Shown piece after piece: positions 26,524 through 35,596 of a stretch of DNA of 64,000 nt (its first letter is position 1; every line of letters begins with the position of its first letter). The DNA lies in NCBI GenBank assembly GCA_947497905.1, contig CANMIH010000008.1, positions 124,001 through 188,000 on the forward strand, written 5' to 3'. The stretch is from an uncultured Pelagimonas sp. (GTDB lineage: Bacteria; Pseudomonadota; Alphaproteobacteria; Rhodobacterales; Rhodobacteraceae). Position numbers and translations under genes: made by a program. The notes under the pieces were generated by a model, which worked only from the letters and a program-made list of their open reading frames with translations, made no database searches and was not told the origin of the DNA.

Positions 26524-28089
26524 ATGACTACACCGTTACCCAAGGCTGGATCGGTCAACCGCCGTGGCGTTTTGCTGGGAGGGGCCGCAGTTGGTGCGGC
26601 CGTACTAACCGGCATGCCAAACAAACTATATGCTGCAACACCGCAAAAAGGTGGCCTGCTTCGTGTCGCCGTTGCACAGGGCGGCAGCAGTGATACACTT
26701 GATCCAACGACGTTTTCCGGCTCGCAGCAGATTTTCATTGGCTGGACATTGCGCAACAACCTGACCGAGATTGGGTCAGACGGCGCGCTTAAGCCTGAGC
26801 TCGCCGAGAGTTGGTCCTCCGATGATGCGCAGACTTGGGTCTTCAATCTTCGCAAGGGCGTCGAGTTTCACAACGGCAAATCTCTGACTGCGGACGACGT
26901 GATCGCCTCGCTGAATATGCACCGTGGTGAGGATTCAAAATCCGGCGCAAAATCTCTACTGGCTAGTGTCGAAAGCATTGTCTCCGAAGGTGAACATGCC
27001 GTCAAAATCACACTGACCGGCAAAAACGCCGACTTCCCCTTCATTCTGTCAGATTATCACTTCAACATCTGCCCTGAGAACCCGGATGGGTCGGTAGACG
27101 TCTCGGGAACGGGCACCGGCGGATATATCCTTGAGGAATTCAACCCCGGAGTTCGGACACGCGTCCGCCGCAATCCAAACTACTGGAAAGCCAACTCAGC
27201 GCATTTCGATGAGGGCGAGATCATTCTGATCAACGACCCGACTGCGGCAACCAATGCTTTGGTGACCGGCGCGGTTCACGCCATCGAAAGCTCGGAATAC
27301 AAGACACTTGCTCTGTTGGGTCGTCGCCCAAATATTCAGGTTGAATCCGTACCAGGTGGCTTCCACGGGACCTTCGCGATGAACTCGGCTGCGGCCCCGT
27401 TCAACAACAACGACCTGCGATTGGCTATGAAATACGCCATCGATCGTCAGGCAATTGTGGATACAGTTTTGAAGGGTCACGGTGTCGTTGCCAACGACCA
27501 CCCTGTTTCGCCTTCAATGCCTTATCACGACGCAAGCATCGAGCAGCGCGCCTATGATCCTGACAAGGCCAAATTCCACCTGAAAAAGGCAGGCCACGAC
27601 AGCCTTACCATGCAGCTGAGCGTATCTGATGGTCTGTATGCAGGCGCCACAGATGCCGTCACACTCTACCGCGAACACGCCGGCCCATCGGGTCTGGATA
27701 TTCAGGTCGTACGCGAACCGGGTGACGGATATTGGTCCGATGTTTGGATGAAGAAACCGCTCTTCTCAGGGTCCTGGGGGCCACGTCCGGTGCCCGATAT
27801 GATCCTGACAACGGCCTACGCCTCTTCTGCTGACTGGAACGAAGGCGCCTTTAGTAATGCGCGTTTCGACGAACTTCTGCTGGCCGCTCGCGGTGAGCTG
27901 GACGAAGCGAAGCGTGGCGAAATGTATGGCGAGATGCAGCGCATCTTGTCGGATGAAGGCGGCTCGATCATTCCGTTCTTCCGCAGCTACGTCTACGGCC
28001 GCAACACCTCGATTGCCCATTCGGGACAATTGGGGAGCGACTGGCCACTGGACGGACACCGCGCCATGGAACGCTGGTGGACGGCGTAA
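26524..28089 (+). CDS. Peptide/opine-type ABC transporter substrate-binding protein
   Basis: A 521-residue extracellular binding protein of SBP family 5 (DppA/OppA/NikA). The N-terminus carries a twin-arginine-like signal (VNRRGVLLGGAAVGAAVL) ending near AAT, so it may be exported folded. Family pieces include LAESWSSDDAQTWVFNLRKG, VEFHNGKSLTADDV, VRRNPNYW and LRLAMKYAIDRQAI. A strong ribosome-binding site (AAGGAGGAA) precedes the ATG. Members bind peptides, but also opines, nickel, and betaine-like compounds. As the gene precedes an MttB methyltransferase and amine dehydrogenases, an N-methylated amine or amino-acid betaine is the likely ligand (inference). Confidence 0.9.
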   Translation: MTTPLPKAGSVNRRGVLLGGAAVGAAVLTGMPNKLYAATPQKGGLLRVAVAQGGSSDTLDPTTFSGSQQIFIGWTLRNNLTEIGSDGALKPELAESWSSDDAQTWVFNLRKGVEFHNGKSLTADDVIASLNMHRGEDSKSGAKSLLASVESIVSEGEHAVKITLTGKNADFPFILSDYHFNICPENPDGSVDVSGTGTGGYILEEFNPGVRTRVRRNPNYWKANSAHFDEGEIILINDPTAATNALVTGAVHAIESSEYKTLALLGRRPNIQVESVPGGFHGTFAMNSAAAPFNNNDLRLAMKYAIDRQAIVDTVLKGHGVVANDHPVSPSMPYHDASIEQRAYDPDKAKFHLKKAGHDSLTMQLSVSDGLYAGATDAVTLYREHAGPSGLDIQVVREPGDGYWSDVWMKKPLFSGSWGPRPVPDMILTTAYASSADWNEGAFSNARFDELLLAARGELDEAKRGEMYGEMQRILSDEGGSIIPFFRSYVYGRNTSIAHSGQLGSDWPLDGHRAMERWWTA

Positions 28090-28111
28090 TCGTCTCACTG
28101 ATCTGAGACAT

Positions 28112-28145
28112 GGCCTTGCCTGCTTTGCCGCAGGTGAGGCCTTTT
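28112..28145 (+). terminator. Hairpin and T-run after the binding-protein gene
   Basis: An interrupted stem GGCCT..CCTGC / GCAGG..AGGCC closes a 6-nt loop and is followed by TTTT (28142-28145). It lies between the binding-protein stop and the permease ATG. It is probably a partial terminator that leaves the binding protein in excess over the permease subunits. Confidence 0.65.
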
Positions 28146-28179
28146 CAATAACATAGCTTACCGAAAACGGAGGACAGGG

Positions 28180-29136
28180 ATGCATGCTGTTCTGAAAATG
28201 GTGGTTCAACGGGTGGCGCTTGGCGTGTTGACACTGCTTGTGGTGTCAGCGCTTGTCTTTATCTCGGTTGAATTCCTGCCCGGCGACGTTGCCGAACAAA
28301 TTCTTGGCCAGTCCGCCACGCCAGAGACCCTGGCTGCCTTGCGGGATCAACTTGGGCTGAACACACCTCCGGTAGAACGCTACTTCGACTGGTTAGGTGG
28401 CATTCTACAGGGGGATTTCGGTCAGTCCGTTATCAGCCAACGTCCGATTACCGAGCTACTCGCGCAGCGGCTTGGCAACACTCTGTCCCTGGCTCTTCTT
28501 GCCACGCTGATTTCGGTGCCTCTGGCCGTTGGTCTGGGGATCCTGGCTGCGCTGAAGCGCAACACTTGGGTCGACCGGACAATCAATATCGGCACACTGA
28601 CTGCAATCTCTTTTCCTGAGTATTTTGTAGCCTATGGCCTGATTTTGGTCTTCTCGGTCAAGCTCGGTTGGTTCCCGTCAATTTCCATCGTTTCAGGGAC
28701 CGTAACCTTCGCTGAACGAATTCACCTGACGCTGTTACCCTCCTTGACGCTGACTATGATTGTCACGGCGCATATGATGCGCATGACACGGGCGTCGATC
28801 ATCAATCTGCTCGCGCTGCCCTATGTCGAAATGGCGCGCCTCAAAGGTGCCTCTCAGCGGCGCGTCGTTGTTGTACACGCCCTGCCCAATGCCATCGCGC
28901 CGATCGTAAACGTCATCGCGTTGAACATCGCATATATGATCGCCGGTGTGGTGATCGTTGAAGTGGTGTTTGTGTACCCGGGCCTAGGCCAATTGCTCGT
29001 GGATAGCGTGGCAAAGCGGGATGTGACCGTTGTGCAGGCCGCCTGCCTGATCTTCGCATCCGCCTTTATCATCTTCAATCTGGTGGCTGACGTGATTTCG
29101 ATCGTGTCGAACCCCCGCTTGCTGCACAGGAAATAA
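28180..29136 (+). CDS. Peptide-type ABC transporter permease (DppB-like)
   Basis: A 318-residue inner-membrane permease with about six membrane segments. DppB features are the first helix followed by ATPETLAALRDQLGLNTPPV, GDFGQSVISQRPI, a TM pair near 100-140 and the EAA loop YVEMARLKGASQRRVVVVHA. The C-terminal YPGLGQLLVDSVAKRD is also family-typical. It is separated by 2 bp from the second permease gene. It forms the membrane channel with its partner for uptake of the ligand of the SBP_5 protein. Confidence 0.92.
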   Translation: MHAVLKMVVQRVALGVLTLLVVSALVFISVEFLPGDVAEQILGQSATPETLAALRDQLGLNTPPVERYFDWLGGILQGDFGQSVISQRPITELLAQRLGNTLSLALLATLISVPLAVGLGILAALKRNTWVDRTINIGTLTAISFPEYFVAYGLILVFSVKLGWFPSISIVSGTVTFAERIHLTLLPSLTLTMIVTAHMMRMTRASIINLLALPYVEMARLKGASQRRVVVVHALPNAIAPIVNVIALNIAYMIAGVVIVEVVFVYPGLGQLLVDSVAKRDVTVVQAACLIFASAFIIFNLVADVISIVSNPRLLHRK

Positions 29137-29138
29137 CA

Positions 29139-29957
29139 ATGACCCGCCATCTTCGTAAAATGCCTCTGACGGCATTGTTTGGGTTTGCGGTGATATTCAC
29201 CTATGCCTGTGTCGCCATCTTTGCCCCGCTGATCGCGCCCTACCCTGAAACTGCCATCGTAGGCCCAGAATACATGCCCTGGTCCGATGAATTTCTGCTT
29301 GGTACAGATTCACTTGGACGGGATATGCTGTCACGGTTGATCTATGCCGCGCGCAACACACTTGGGATTGCCATCGCAACAACCTTGATTGCGTTTATCC
29401 TGGGATGTTCAGCGGCGCTCTTTGCCGCCACAATGCAGGGCTGGGTGGATCAGGTCATCTCGCGCATTGTTGACGTGATGATGTCGATCCCGACCCTGAT
29501 TACATCGCTGCTTCTCCTGACCATTTTCGGCACAAGTGTGCTGAACCTGATCCTGATTATCGCGCTTTTGTACTCAACCGTTGTTTTTCGGATCGCGCGC
29601 GCCGTCGCGATGGGCATCGTCGTTATGGACTATGTCGAAGCCGCACGCATTCGCGGTGAAGGCATGTTCTGGATCATGTTCCGCGAAGTGTTGCCTAATG
29701 CGGCCACGCCTCTGGTTGCCGAGTTTGGGTTGCGGTTCACCTTTGTCTTCCTGACGGTTTCGGCTCTTTCCTTTCTCGGTCTGGGGGTACAGCCACCTCT
29801 GGCCGACTGGGGGGCCATGGTTCGCGAAAACGCGTCACTCATCACCTTTGGAGATCTCACCCCCCTCCTGCCAGCCGGCGCGATCGCCCTGCTCACACTG
29901 GCGGTGAACTTCATCGTGGATTGGATGCTCCACGTCGCCAGTGGCTTGAAGGAATAA
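29139..29957 (+). CDS. Peptide-type ABC transporter permease (DppC-like)
   Basis: A 272-residue permease partner. DppC features: an N-terminal helix, LLGTDSLGRDMLSRLIYAAR after the first periplasmic loop, an EAA loop YVEAARIRGEGMFWIMFREV, and LGLGVQPPLADWGAMVRE near the C-terminus. The length is close to the family norm. It lies between the DppB-like gene and the double ATPase gene, with gaps of 2 and 4 bp. Confidence 0.92.
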   Translation: MTRHLRKMPLTALFGFAVIFTYACVAIFAPLIAPYPETAIVGPEYMPWSDEFLLGTDSLGRDMLSRLIYAARNTLGIAIATTLIAFILGCSAALFAATMQGWVDQVISRIVDVMMSIPTLITSLLLLTIFGTSVLNLILIIALLYSTVVFRIARAVAMGIVVMDYVEAARIRGEGMFWIMFREVLPNAATPLVAEFGLRFTFVFLTVSALSFLGLGVQPPLADWGAMVRENASLITFGDLTPLLPAGAIALLTLAVNFIVDWMLHVASGLKE

Positions 29958-29961
29958 ATCA

Positions 29962-31587
29962 ATGACACAAACTCCTTTGCTGACAATCACTGATCTGGTT
30001 ATCCAAGCACAAAGCGATGATGGCCCCAAAACGCTGATCGACGGACTTAGCCTTTCGCTGAACAAGGGTGAGGTGCTTGGCTTAATTGGGGAATCCGGTG
30101 CCGGAAAGTCGACGTTTGGACTGGGCGCCATGGGGTTCACCCGCGATGGATGCCGGTTTGCAAGTGGTTCGGTCATCTTCGACGGTATCGAACTGACCCA
30201 AGCTTCGCCTAAGGTTCGACGCGGACTTCGGTCCACCCGAATTGCCTATGTCGCGCAATCGGCAGCGGCGAGTTTCAATCCCGCTTATTCGCTTATTCGA
30301 CAGTACTCGGAGTTTCCGGTTCTCGCTGAAGGGCGTAATAGATCCGCGGTCGAGGTCGATGCTGTTGAGGCCTACCGGCGGATGCATTTGCCCAATCCCG
30401 AAGAAATTGGGTTCCGGTATCCGCATCAGGTTTCAGGCGGCCAGCTTCAACGCGCCATGACAGCAATGGCGATGGCCTGCAAACCTGATCTGATCATCTT
30501 TGACGAGCCAACAACCGCGCTCGATGTGACCACGCAAATCGAAGTTCTTGAAGCCATTCGAGAGGCAGTTCGCGAGTTCAATACGGCCGCCATCTATATC
30601 ACCCATGATCTCGCAGTCGTCTCACAGATGGCCGATCGCATTATGGTTTTACGCCATGGCAATCTGGTTGAAGAAGCGCCGACCGCCAAGATGATGAGTG
30701 ACCCACAGGAAGAGTACACAAAATCCCTCTGGGCTGTGCGCTCGTTCAAAGCCCCGGCAAAACCCCTGCCCGATGATGCATTGACGCCACTTGTCTCTTT
30801 GAAAAATGTCACCGCGCGATATGGACCAGCCGGGCCGGATGTTCTTCAAAACGTCAGTTTTGACCTCCACAAAGGTCGAACCATGGCCATTGTTGGAGAA
30901 AGCGGATCGGGGAAAACCACCTCGGCGCGTTGCGCTATGGGTCTGTTGCCGCGTCGTGCCGGTGATGTGCTGTTGGATGGGGTTTCTTTGCCCCCGGACT
31001 ATCACAAACGAAGCAAAGAGCAGCTACAACAACTACAAATCATCTATCAGATGGCTGACACGGCGCTGAATCCGAAACAGAAGATCAGTGACATCATTGG
31101 TCGTCCGGTCACCTTCTATACCGGTCTGCGTGGCCGAGCCCGAACCGAGCGGGTGCGTGACCTTCTCTCCGCGATCGACCTTGATCCGAATGTTTACTTT
31201 GATCGCTATCCCGGTGAGCTTTCAGGCGGCCAGAAGCAAAGGATCGGCATCGCCCGCGCGCTTGCCGCTGAGCCTAGGGTCGTGATTTGTGACGAAGTCA
31301 CCAGCGCCTTGGATCAGCTTGTTGCAGAGGGCATTTTGCGCCTGCTTGTCAAACTGCAGCAGGATTTTGACCTGAGCTACCTATTCATCACACACGATAT
31401 CGCAACGGTTGAATCTATCGCTGACGATGTTGTTGTGATGCAGAAAGGCAAAGTTGTTGAAGCTGGTCCAAAAGATCAGATCATGGCGCCACCTCATGCA
31501 CCTTATACAGAGCTTTTGCTGTCGTCTGTGCCCGAGATGGACCCCGGCTGGTTGGATCGCGTGGTTCAAAAACGAGCTCTTGAATGA
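29962..31587 (+). CDS. Peptide-type ABC transporter, two fused ATP-binding domains (DppDF-like)
   Basis: A 541-residue protein with two complete nucleotide-binding domains. Domain 1 has Walker A GESGAGKST, signature VSGGQLQR and Walker B LIIFDEPTTALD. Domain 2 has Walker A GESGSGKTT, signature LSGGQKQR and Walker B VVICDEVTSALD. Switch histidines are in YITHDLAV and FITHDIATV. In domain 2 the residue after the Walker B glutamate is Val, where Pro is usual. Dpp-type importers often encode the two ATPases separately; the fused form is common in Rhodobacterales. It is the last transporter gene before the MttB gene. Confidence 0.92.
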   Translation: MTQTPLLTITDLVIQAQSDDGPKTLIDGLSLSLNKGEVLGLIGESGAGKSTFGLGAMGFTRDGCRFASGSVIFDGIELTQASPKVRRGLRSTRIAYVAQSAAASFNPAYSLIRQYSEFPVLAEGRNRSAVEVDAVEAYRRMHLPNPEEIGFRYPHQVSGGQLQRAMTAMAMACKPDLIIFDEPTTALDVTTQIEVLEAIREAVREFNTAAIYITHDLAVVSQMADRIMVLRHGNLVEEAPTAKMMSDPQEEYTKSLWAVRSFKAPAKPLPDDALTPLVSLKNVTARYGPAGPDVLQNVSFDLHKGRTMAIVGESGSGKTTSARCAMGLLPRRAGDVLLDGVSLPPDYHKRSKEQLQQLQIIYQMADTALNPKQKISDIIGRPVTFYTGLRGRARTERVRDLLSAIDLDPNVYFDRYPGELSGGQKQRIGIARALAAEPRVVICDEVTSALDQLVAEGILRLLVKLQQDFDLSYLFITHDIATVESIADDVVVMQKGKVVEAGPKDQIMAPPHAPYTELLLSSVPEMDPGWLDRVVQKRALE

Positions 31588-31677
31588 ATTTATTTCACCA
31601 AAAAGCGCTCTTAATGAAATTGCTCTAATCAAAGCGGATTTCTAGTCTACCCTCAAACAGAACATACGAGGGCGCTA

Positions 31678-33174
31678 ATGCGGCGAACCAGACAGAAACG
31701 CACGGGGGGAACTCCGACTACCATTGCAACGCCTCCCCCACAGGGGGGGCGTTTTATGCCTCTCACACAGGATAAGGCTGACCATATCATTGCGTCTGCC
31801 TTTGACATCCTTGAACGGATTGGCGTTTCCGGCGCCCCAGATGATATTCGCGAGATGGCACTTGCCCAAGGCGCGGTTGAGCGCTCTGACGGGCGCATCA
31901 CCTTCCCCAAAGCAGTTGCAGAAGATTTCATCGAAAAATCCTGCAAGCGTGTTGAGCTGCCGGGCTTTAAACGAGAGCGTGGGATTGTTGTTGGTGGCGG
32001 CAAAGTGCACATCGGAACCGGCGGCGCAGCAGTTCAAGTATTGGATGGAGACACTCAGACGTTTCGCGATTCCACATTGGACGATCTCTACAGCCTGATG
32101 CGTATTGTTGATGCCAGTGATAGCATCCATTATTCGCTTCGCCCGGTCGTCGCACGCGATATCGAAGACCCGCTGACACTTGATATCAACACCGCATTTG
32201 CTGCGATGAAAGCCACGTCAAAGCCCATTGGCACGAGCTTTTTTGAACCCGCGAATGTCGAACCTGTTGTCGAAATGTTCGACGAAGCATTGGGTGGAGA
32301 AGGGAAGTTCAAAGAACAACCGTTTTGCTTTGCTTCGATCTGCCACGTGGTGCCGCCACTGACGCTTGCCGAAGAAGCCTGTGGCGTAATGCGCGAATGT
32401 GTGCGCCTTGGGATGCCGCTTCAGATTTGCTCTGCAGCTCAGGCCGGTGCGACAAGCCCTGCTGCTCTTGCCGGAGCCTTGGCGCAGGGGTTGGCTGAAT
32501 CTCTCGTGGGCCTCATTCTTGTCAACATGATGCAACCAGGTTTTCCCTGCATTTTGGCGTTCTTGCCCTTCATTTCAGACCTGCGCACTGGGGCAATGAC
32601 CGGTGGGTCAGGAGAAGCCGCAGTGGCCAATGGTGCCGCCGCGCAACTTCTTTTGCAGATGGGATTGCCGTCAACTGTTTCCGCAGGAATGACCGACGCA
32701 AAAACCGCCGATGCGCAATCAGGCTACGAAAAAGGCTACACCATCGCCCTGGCCGCTCAGGGGGGCGCGGATATGATCAACCTTTCGGTTGGCATGCTCG
32801 GCTCCATCATGGCAGCCAGCAAAGAAGCTCTCGTGATAGACAACGACATGTGTGGTGCAATTCTGCGATCAGTACGCGGTGTCGAAATGTTCGACGGGGC
32901 CGTTGATCTCGATTTGATTGAGGAGGTTGTCACAGGCGAAGGCCACTATTTGGGCACGGCTCAAACGCTTGATCTGATGACAAAGGAATATGTCTACCCC
33001 GCTCTGGGAGACCGTCAAAGTGTCAATGACTGGCTCGAAAGCGGCGCACGCACGATCTGGGACAAGGCCAAATCCCGCGTGGCCGAAATCGAAGCCATGC
33101 CCGCCCCCGACCACCTGCCCAAAGAAATCGAAGCCGCTTTGCGCGCTCGACTGCCTATCTATCTGAAAGACTGA
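31678..33174 (+). CDS. MttB-family (non-pyrrolysine) quaternary-amine methyltransferase
   Basis: A 498-residue member of the trimethylamine methyltransferase superfamily (COG5598). The N-terminus is the usual basic RRTRQKR segment, then a helical start (DHIIASAFDILERIGVSG) and a TIM-barrel body with VHIGTGGAAVQVLDGDT, FCFASICHVVPPLTL and AMTGGSGEAAVANGAAAQ. The frame has no internal TAG, so it is a non-pyrrolysine type. Characterised members of that type in anaerobes demethylate glycine betaine, proline betaine or carnitine and pass the methyl to a corrinoid protein. No corrinoid protein or partner methyltransferase is visible here; two folate-type dehydrogenase genes follow instead. The substrate is unknown. 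GAGGG precedes the ATG. Confidence 0.85.
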   Translation: MRRTRQKRTGGTPTTIATPPPQGGRFMPLTQDKADHIIASAFDILERIGVSGAPDDIREMALAQGAVERSDGRITFPKAVAEDFIEKSCKRVELPGFKRERGIVVGGGKVHIGTGGAAVQVLDGDTQTFRDSTLDDLYSLMRIVDASDSIHYSLRPVVARDIEDPLTLDINTAFAAMKATSKPIGTSFFEPANVEPVVEMFDEALGGEGKFKEQPFCFASICHVVPPLTLAEEACGVMRECVRLGMPLQICSAAQAGATSPAALAGALAQGLAESLVGLILVNMMQPGFPCILAFLPFISDLRTGAMTGGSGEAAVANGAAAQLLLQMGLPSTVSAGMTDAKTADAQSGYEKGYTIALAAQGGADMINLSVGMLGSIMAASKEALVIDNDMCGAILRSVRGVEMFDGAVDLDLIEEVVTGEGHYLGTAQTLDLMTKEYVYPALGDRQSVNDWLESGARTIWDKAKSRVAEIEAMPAPDHLPKEIEAALRARLPIYLKD

Positions 33175-33175
33175 C

Positions 33176-35593
33176 ATGAAAACCCAAGCCAAAGTTGTCA
33201 TCATCGGCGGTGGAGCCGTCGGGGTTTCCACGCTGTACCATCTGGCCAAAGCAGGCGTAACCGACACGCTGCTGATCGAAAAAAACGAACTCACAAGCGG
33301 TTCAACCTGGCACGCCGCCGGGAACATTCCAACCTACGCCAACAGTTGGGGGGGCATGCGCGCCGGGAACTATGCCTGGCGCCTGTACAAGGATCTCGAA
33401 AAAGAGGTCGATTACCCCATCACCTATCGCCACACCGGGGCGTTCTGGCCCGCTCACACCCCTGAGCGGATGGACTTCTTCAAACATCTTGTTGGGATTT
33501 CCAAGGGGCTTGGCTATGAGATGGCGATGCTCAGCCCCTCTGAGATGGATGAGATGCACCCCTATTTCAGCTCCGGCGACAGCATCCGGGGCGGGATTTT
33601 CGACCCCTATGAAGGTGACGTAGATCCCAGCCAGTTGACACAGGCGCTTGCAAAAGGCGCGCGGGATCTTGGCGCTGAGATTGCACGGTTTACCAAAGTC
33701 ACCGGGATCACGCGTCGCCCCTCAGGCGAATGGGATGTAGCGACAGATAAAGGCAATGTTCTTTGCGACATTGTCATTAACGCGGGTGGCTATTTCGGAC
33801 GCCAGGTTGGCGAGATGGTTGGGCAAAAGCTCCCCGTCGTCACGTTGGAGCATCAGTACCTTGTGACCGAGAGCCTGCCTGAGCTTGAAGCCAACCCAGA
33901 CAACTTCCCGCTCGTGCGTGACCCGGACATTATGTATTATCTGCGTCGCGAACGGAACGGTCTTTTGCTTGGATCGTACGGTCATGAAGGGCGTCCAGCC
34001 TGGCTTGACGGCATGCCTGATTGTTTCGCCAATCAGCTTTACCCCGACAGTGTTGACGACATCGCTGAAATCCTCGAAGCGGCGCTAGAGCATGTACCTT
34101 TGCTTGGAGAGGCAGGTGTCAGCCGCTTCGTCAATGGCCCAATCCCATATAGCCCTGACGGCGCGCCCTTGTGTGGGCCCGCTTTTGGGCTGCCCAACTT
34201 CTATCACGCCTGCAGCTTCCCCGTGGGCATCACACATTCAGCCGCAGCGGCAAAAACACTGACTGAATGGATCACAGAGGGCGAGACCGAGTGGGATATG
34301 TCAATGTGGGACCCGCGTCGCTTTGGCGAGGAATGGGCCACATTTGACTATACCGCCAGACGTGCGAGTGAGCTTTACGAAAACCAATACTCAATCCCCT
34401 ACCCCCATCGCCTTTGGAAATCCGAGCGGCCAGTCCAGACCACTCCGCTTTATGACACACTGAAGTCAAAAGGAGCGGTATTCGGCCAGGTTGCAGGATG
34501 GGAGCGTGCCTTCTGGTTCGAGACCGACACAATCAAGGATGATGGCGCGCTGAGCTTTCATCACGAGGTCTGGCATGATGCTGTCAAAGCAGAATGTGAA
34601 GCCGTTCGCGACAACGTTGGCGTCATGGATCACGGAGGGTTCACACGCTACGAAGTTGAAGGCCCAGCGGCCACAGATTTCCTCAACACGGTGTTCTGCG
34701 GCGCAATGCCATCGGTTGGTCGCGTCAAACTCAGCTACATGCTGACGCCCAAGGGCAAAGTGTGGTCTGAGGCGACAATCGCGCGACTGGCAGACGACAA
34801 ATATCTGCTGTGTGGCCCGACACTTGCCGATCAGCGCGACTTTGACTGGATGTCAAAGTACCTGCCGGAAAGTGGCGTTACGCTGAAACGCGGTTCGGAC
34901 TTCGACGCGGCTTTGATGGTTATGGGCCCGAAGTCGCGTGAAACCCTGCAACCATTGACCACCGACGATCTTTCGAAAGAAAGCGCGCCCTGGATGTCCG
35001 TGCGTGAAATCACCATTGCCGGCGCGCCAGTGATCGCCCTGCGGGTTTCGTACGTTGGTGAATTGGGATGGGAGTTGCATATGCGCAACTCCGATCTGCA
35101 AACGGTTTATAGTGCGATTATGGAGCAAGGCGCCGACAGCGGGCTGGTTGAATTTGGCTCCTACGCCTTGAACGCGATGCGGCTGGAGAAAGGCTATCAC
35201 GGCTGGGGTTCAGATTTCGGCATCGAGTATACAGCCTTTGATGCCGGATTGGACCGGTTTGTCAGCAAAAAGAAAGACACCTTTGTCGGACGCGACGCTT
35301 TCCTTGCGCAGGCAGACACAAAACCTGAGTACCATTTCACAGCCTTTGAGCTTGAAGGACACGGTGCTGATGCGCTGTCCTCAGATCCGATTTGCCGCGA
35401 TGGCAAGCCTGTAGGCTATGTCAGTTCAGGCGGCACAGGCTTCCGTATCGGCAAACGTATCGCGCTTGGTTACCTGACAGTCGATGCCAAACCCGGTGAT
35501 GTCTTTGACATCGAAATCCTCGGAGAGCCTGTCAAAGCGACGGTTGCACCCGTGCCGTTCTATGATCCTGAAAACGACAAGCTGCGGGGGTAA
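33176..35593 (+). CDS. GcvT-fused FAD-dependent dehydrogenase (dimethylglycine dehydrogenase-like), copy 1
   Basis: An 805-residue two-domain enzyme. The first 400 residues are a DAO-type FAD oxidoreductase with the dinucleotide motif VVIIGGGAVG at 7-16 and a WHAAG motif with His46, the residue that binds FAD covalently in dimethylglycine dehydrogenase. The C-terminal 400 residues are a GcvT-like aminomethyltransferase domain (SYVGELGWELHM, GYHGWGSDFGIEYTA). Such proteins oxidise an N-methyl group and pass the formaldehyde-level carbon to tetrahydrofolate. It begins 2 bp after the MttB stop and ends 4 bp before its paralogue. The likely substrate is a di- or monomethyl amine left by MttB action (inference). 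Confidence 0.88.
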   Translation: MKTQAKVVIIGGGAVGVSTLYHLAKAGVTDTLLIEKNELTSGSTWHAAGNIPTYANSWGGMRAGNYAWRLYKDLEKEVDYPITYRHTGAFWPAHTPERMDFFKHLVGISKGLGYEMAMLSPSEMDEMHPYFSSGDSIRGGIFDPYEGDVDPSQLTQALAKGARDLGAEIARFTKVTGITRRPSGEWDVATDKGNVLCDIVINAGGYFGRQVGEMVGQKLPVVTLEHQYLVTESLPELEANPDNFPLVRDPDIMYYLRRERNGLLLGSYGHEGRPAWLDGMPDCFANQLYPDSVDDIAEILEAALEHVPLLGEAGVSRFVNGPIPYSPDGAPLCGPAFGLPNFYHACSFPVGITHSAAAAKTLTEWITEGETEWDMSMWDPRRFGEEWATFDYTARRASELYENQYSIPYPHRLWKSERPVQTTPLYDTLKSKGAVFGQVAGWERAFWFETDTIKDDGALSFHHEVWHDAVKAECEAVRDNVGVMDHGGFTRYEVEGPAATDFLNTVFCGAMPSVGRVKLSYMLTPKGKVWSEATIARLADDKYLLCGPTLADQRDFDWMSKYLPESGVTLKRGSDFDAALMVMGPKSRETLQPLTTDDLSKESAPWMSVREITIAGAPVIALRVSYVGELGWELHMRNSDLQTVYSAIMEQGADSGLVEFGSYALNAMRLEKGYHGWGSDFGIEYTAFDAGLDRFVSKKKDTFVGRDAFLAQADTKPEYHFTAFELEGHGADALSSDPICRDGKPVGYVSSGGTGFRIGKRIALGYLTVDAKPGDVFDIEILGEPVKATVAPVPFYDPENDKLRG

Positions 35594-35596
35594 ACC

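Noticed and set aside
31678-33174. Pyrrolysine-containing MttB
   Set aside because: The frame is complete without any internal TAG codon, so it is a non-pyrrolysine family member.
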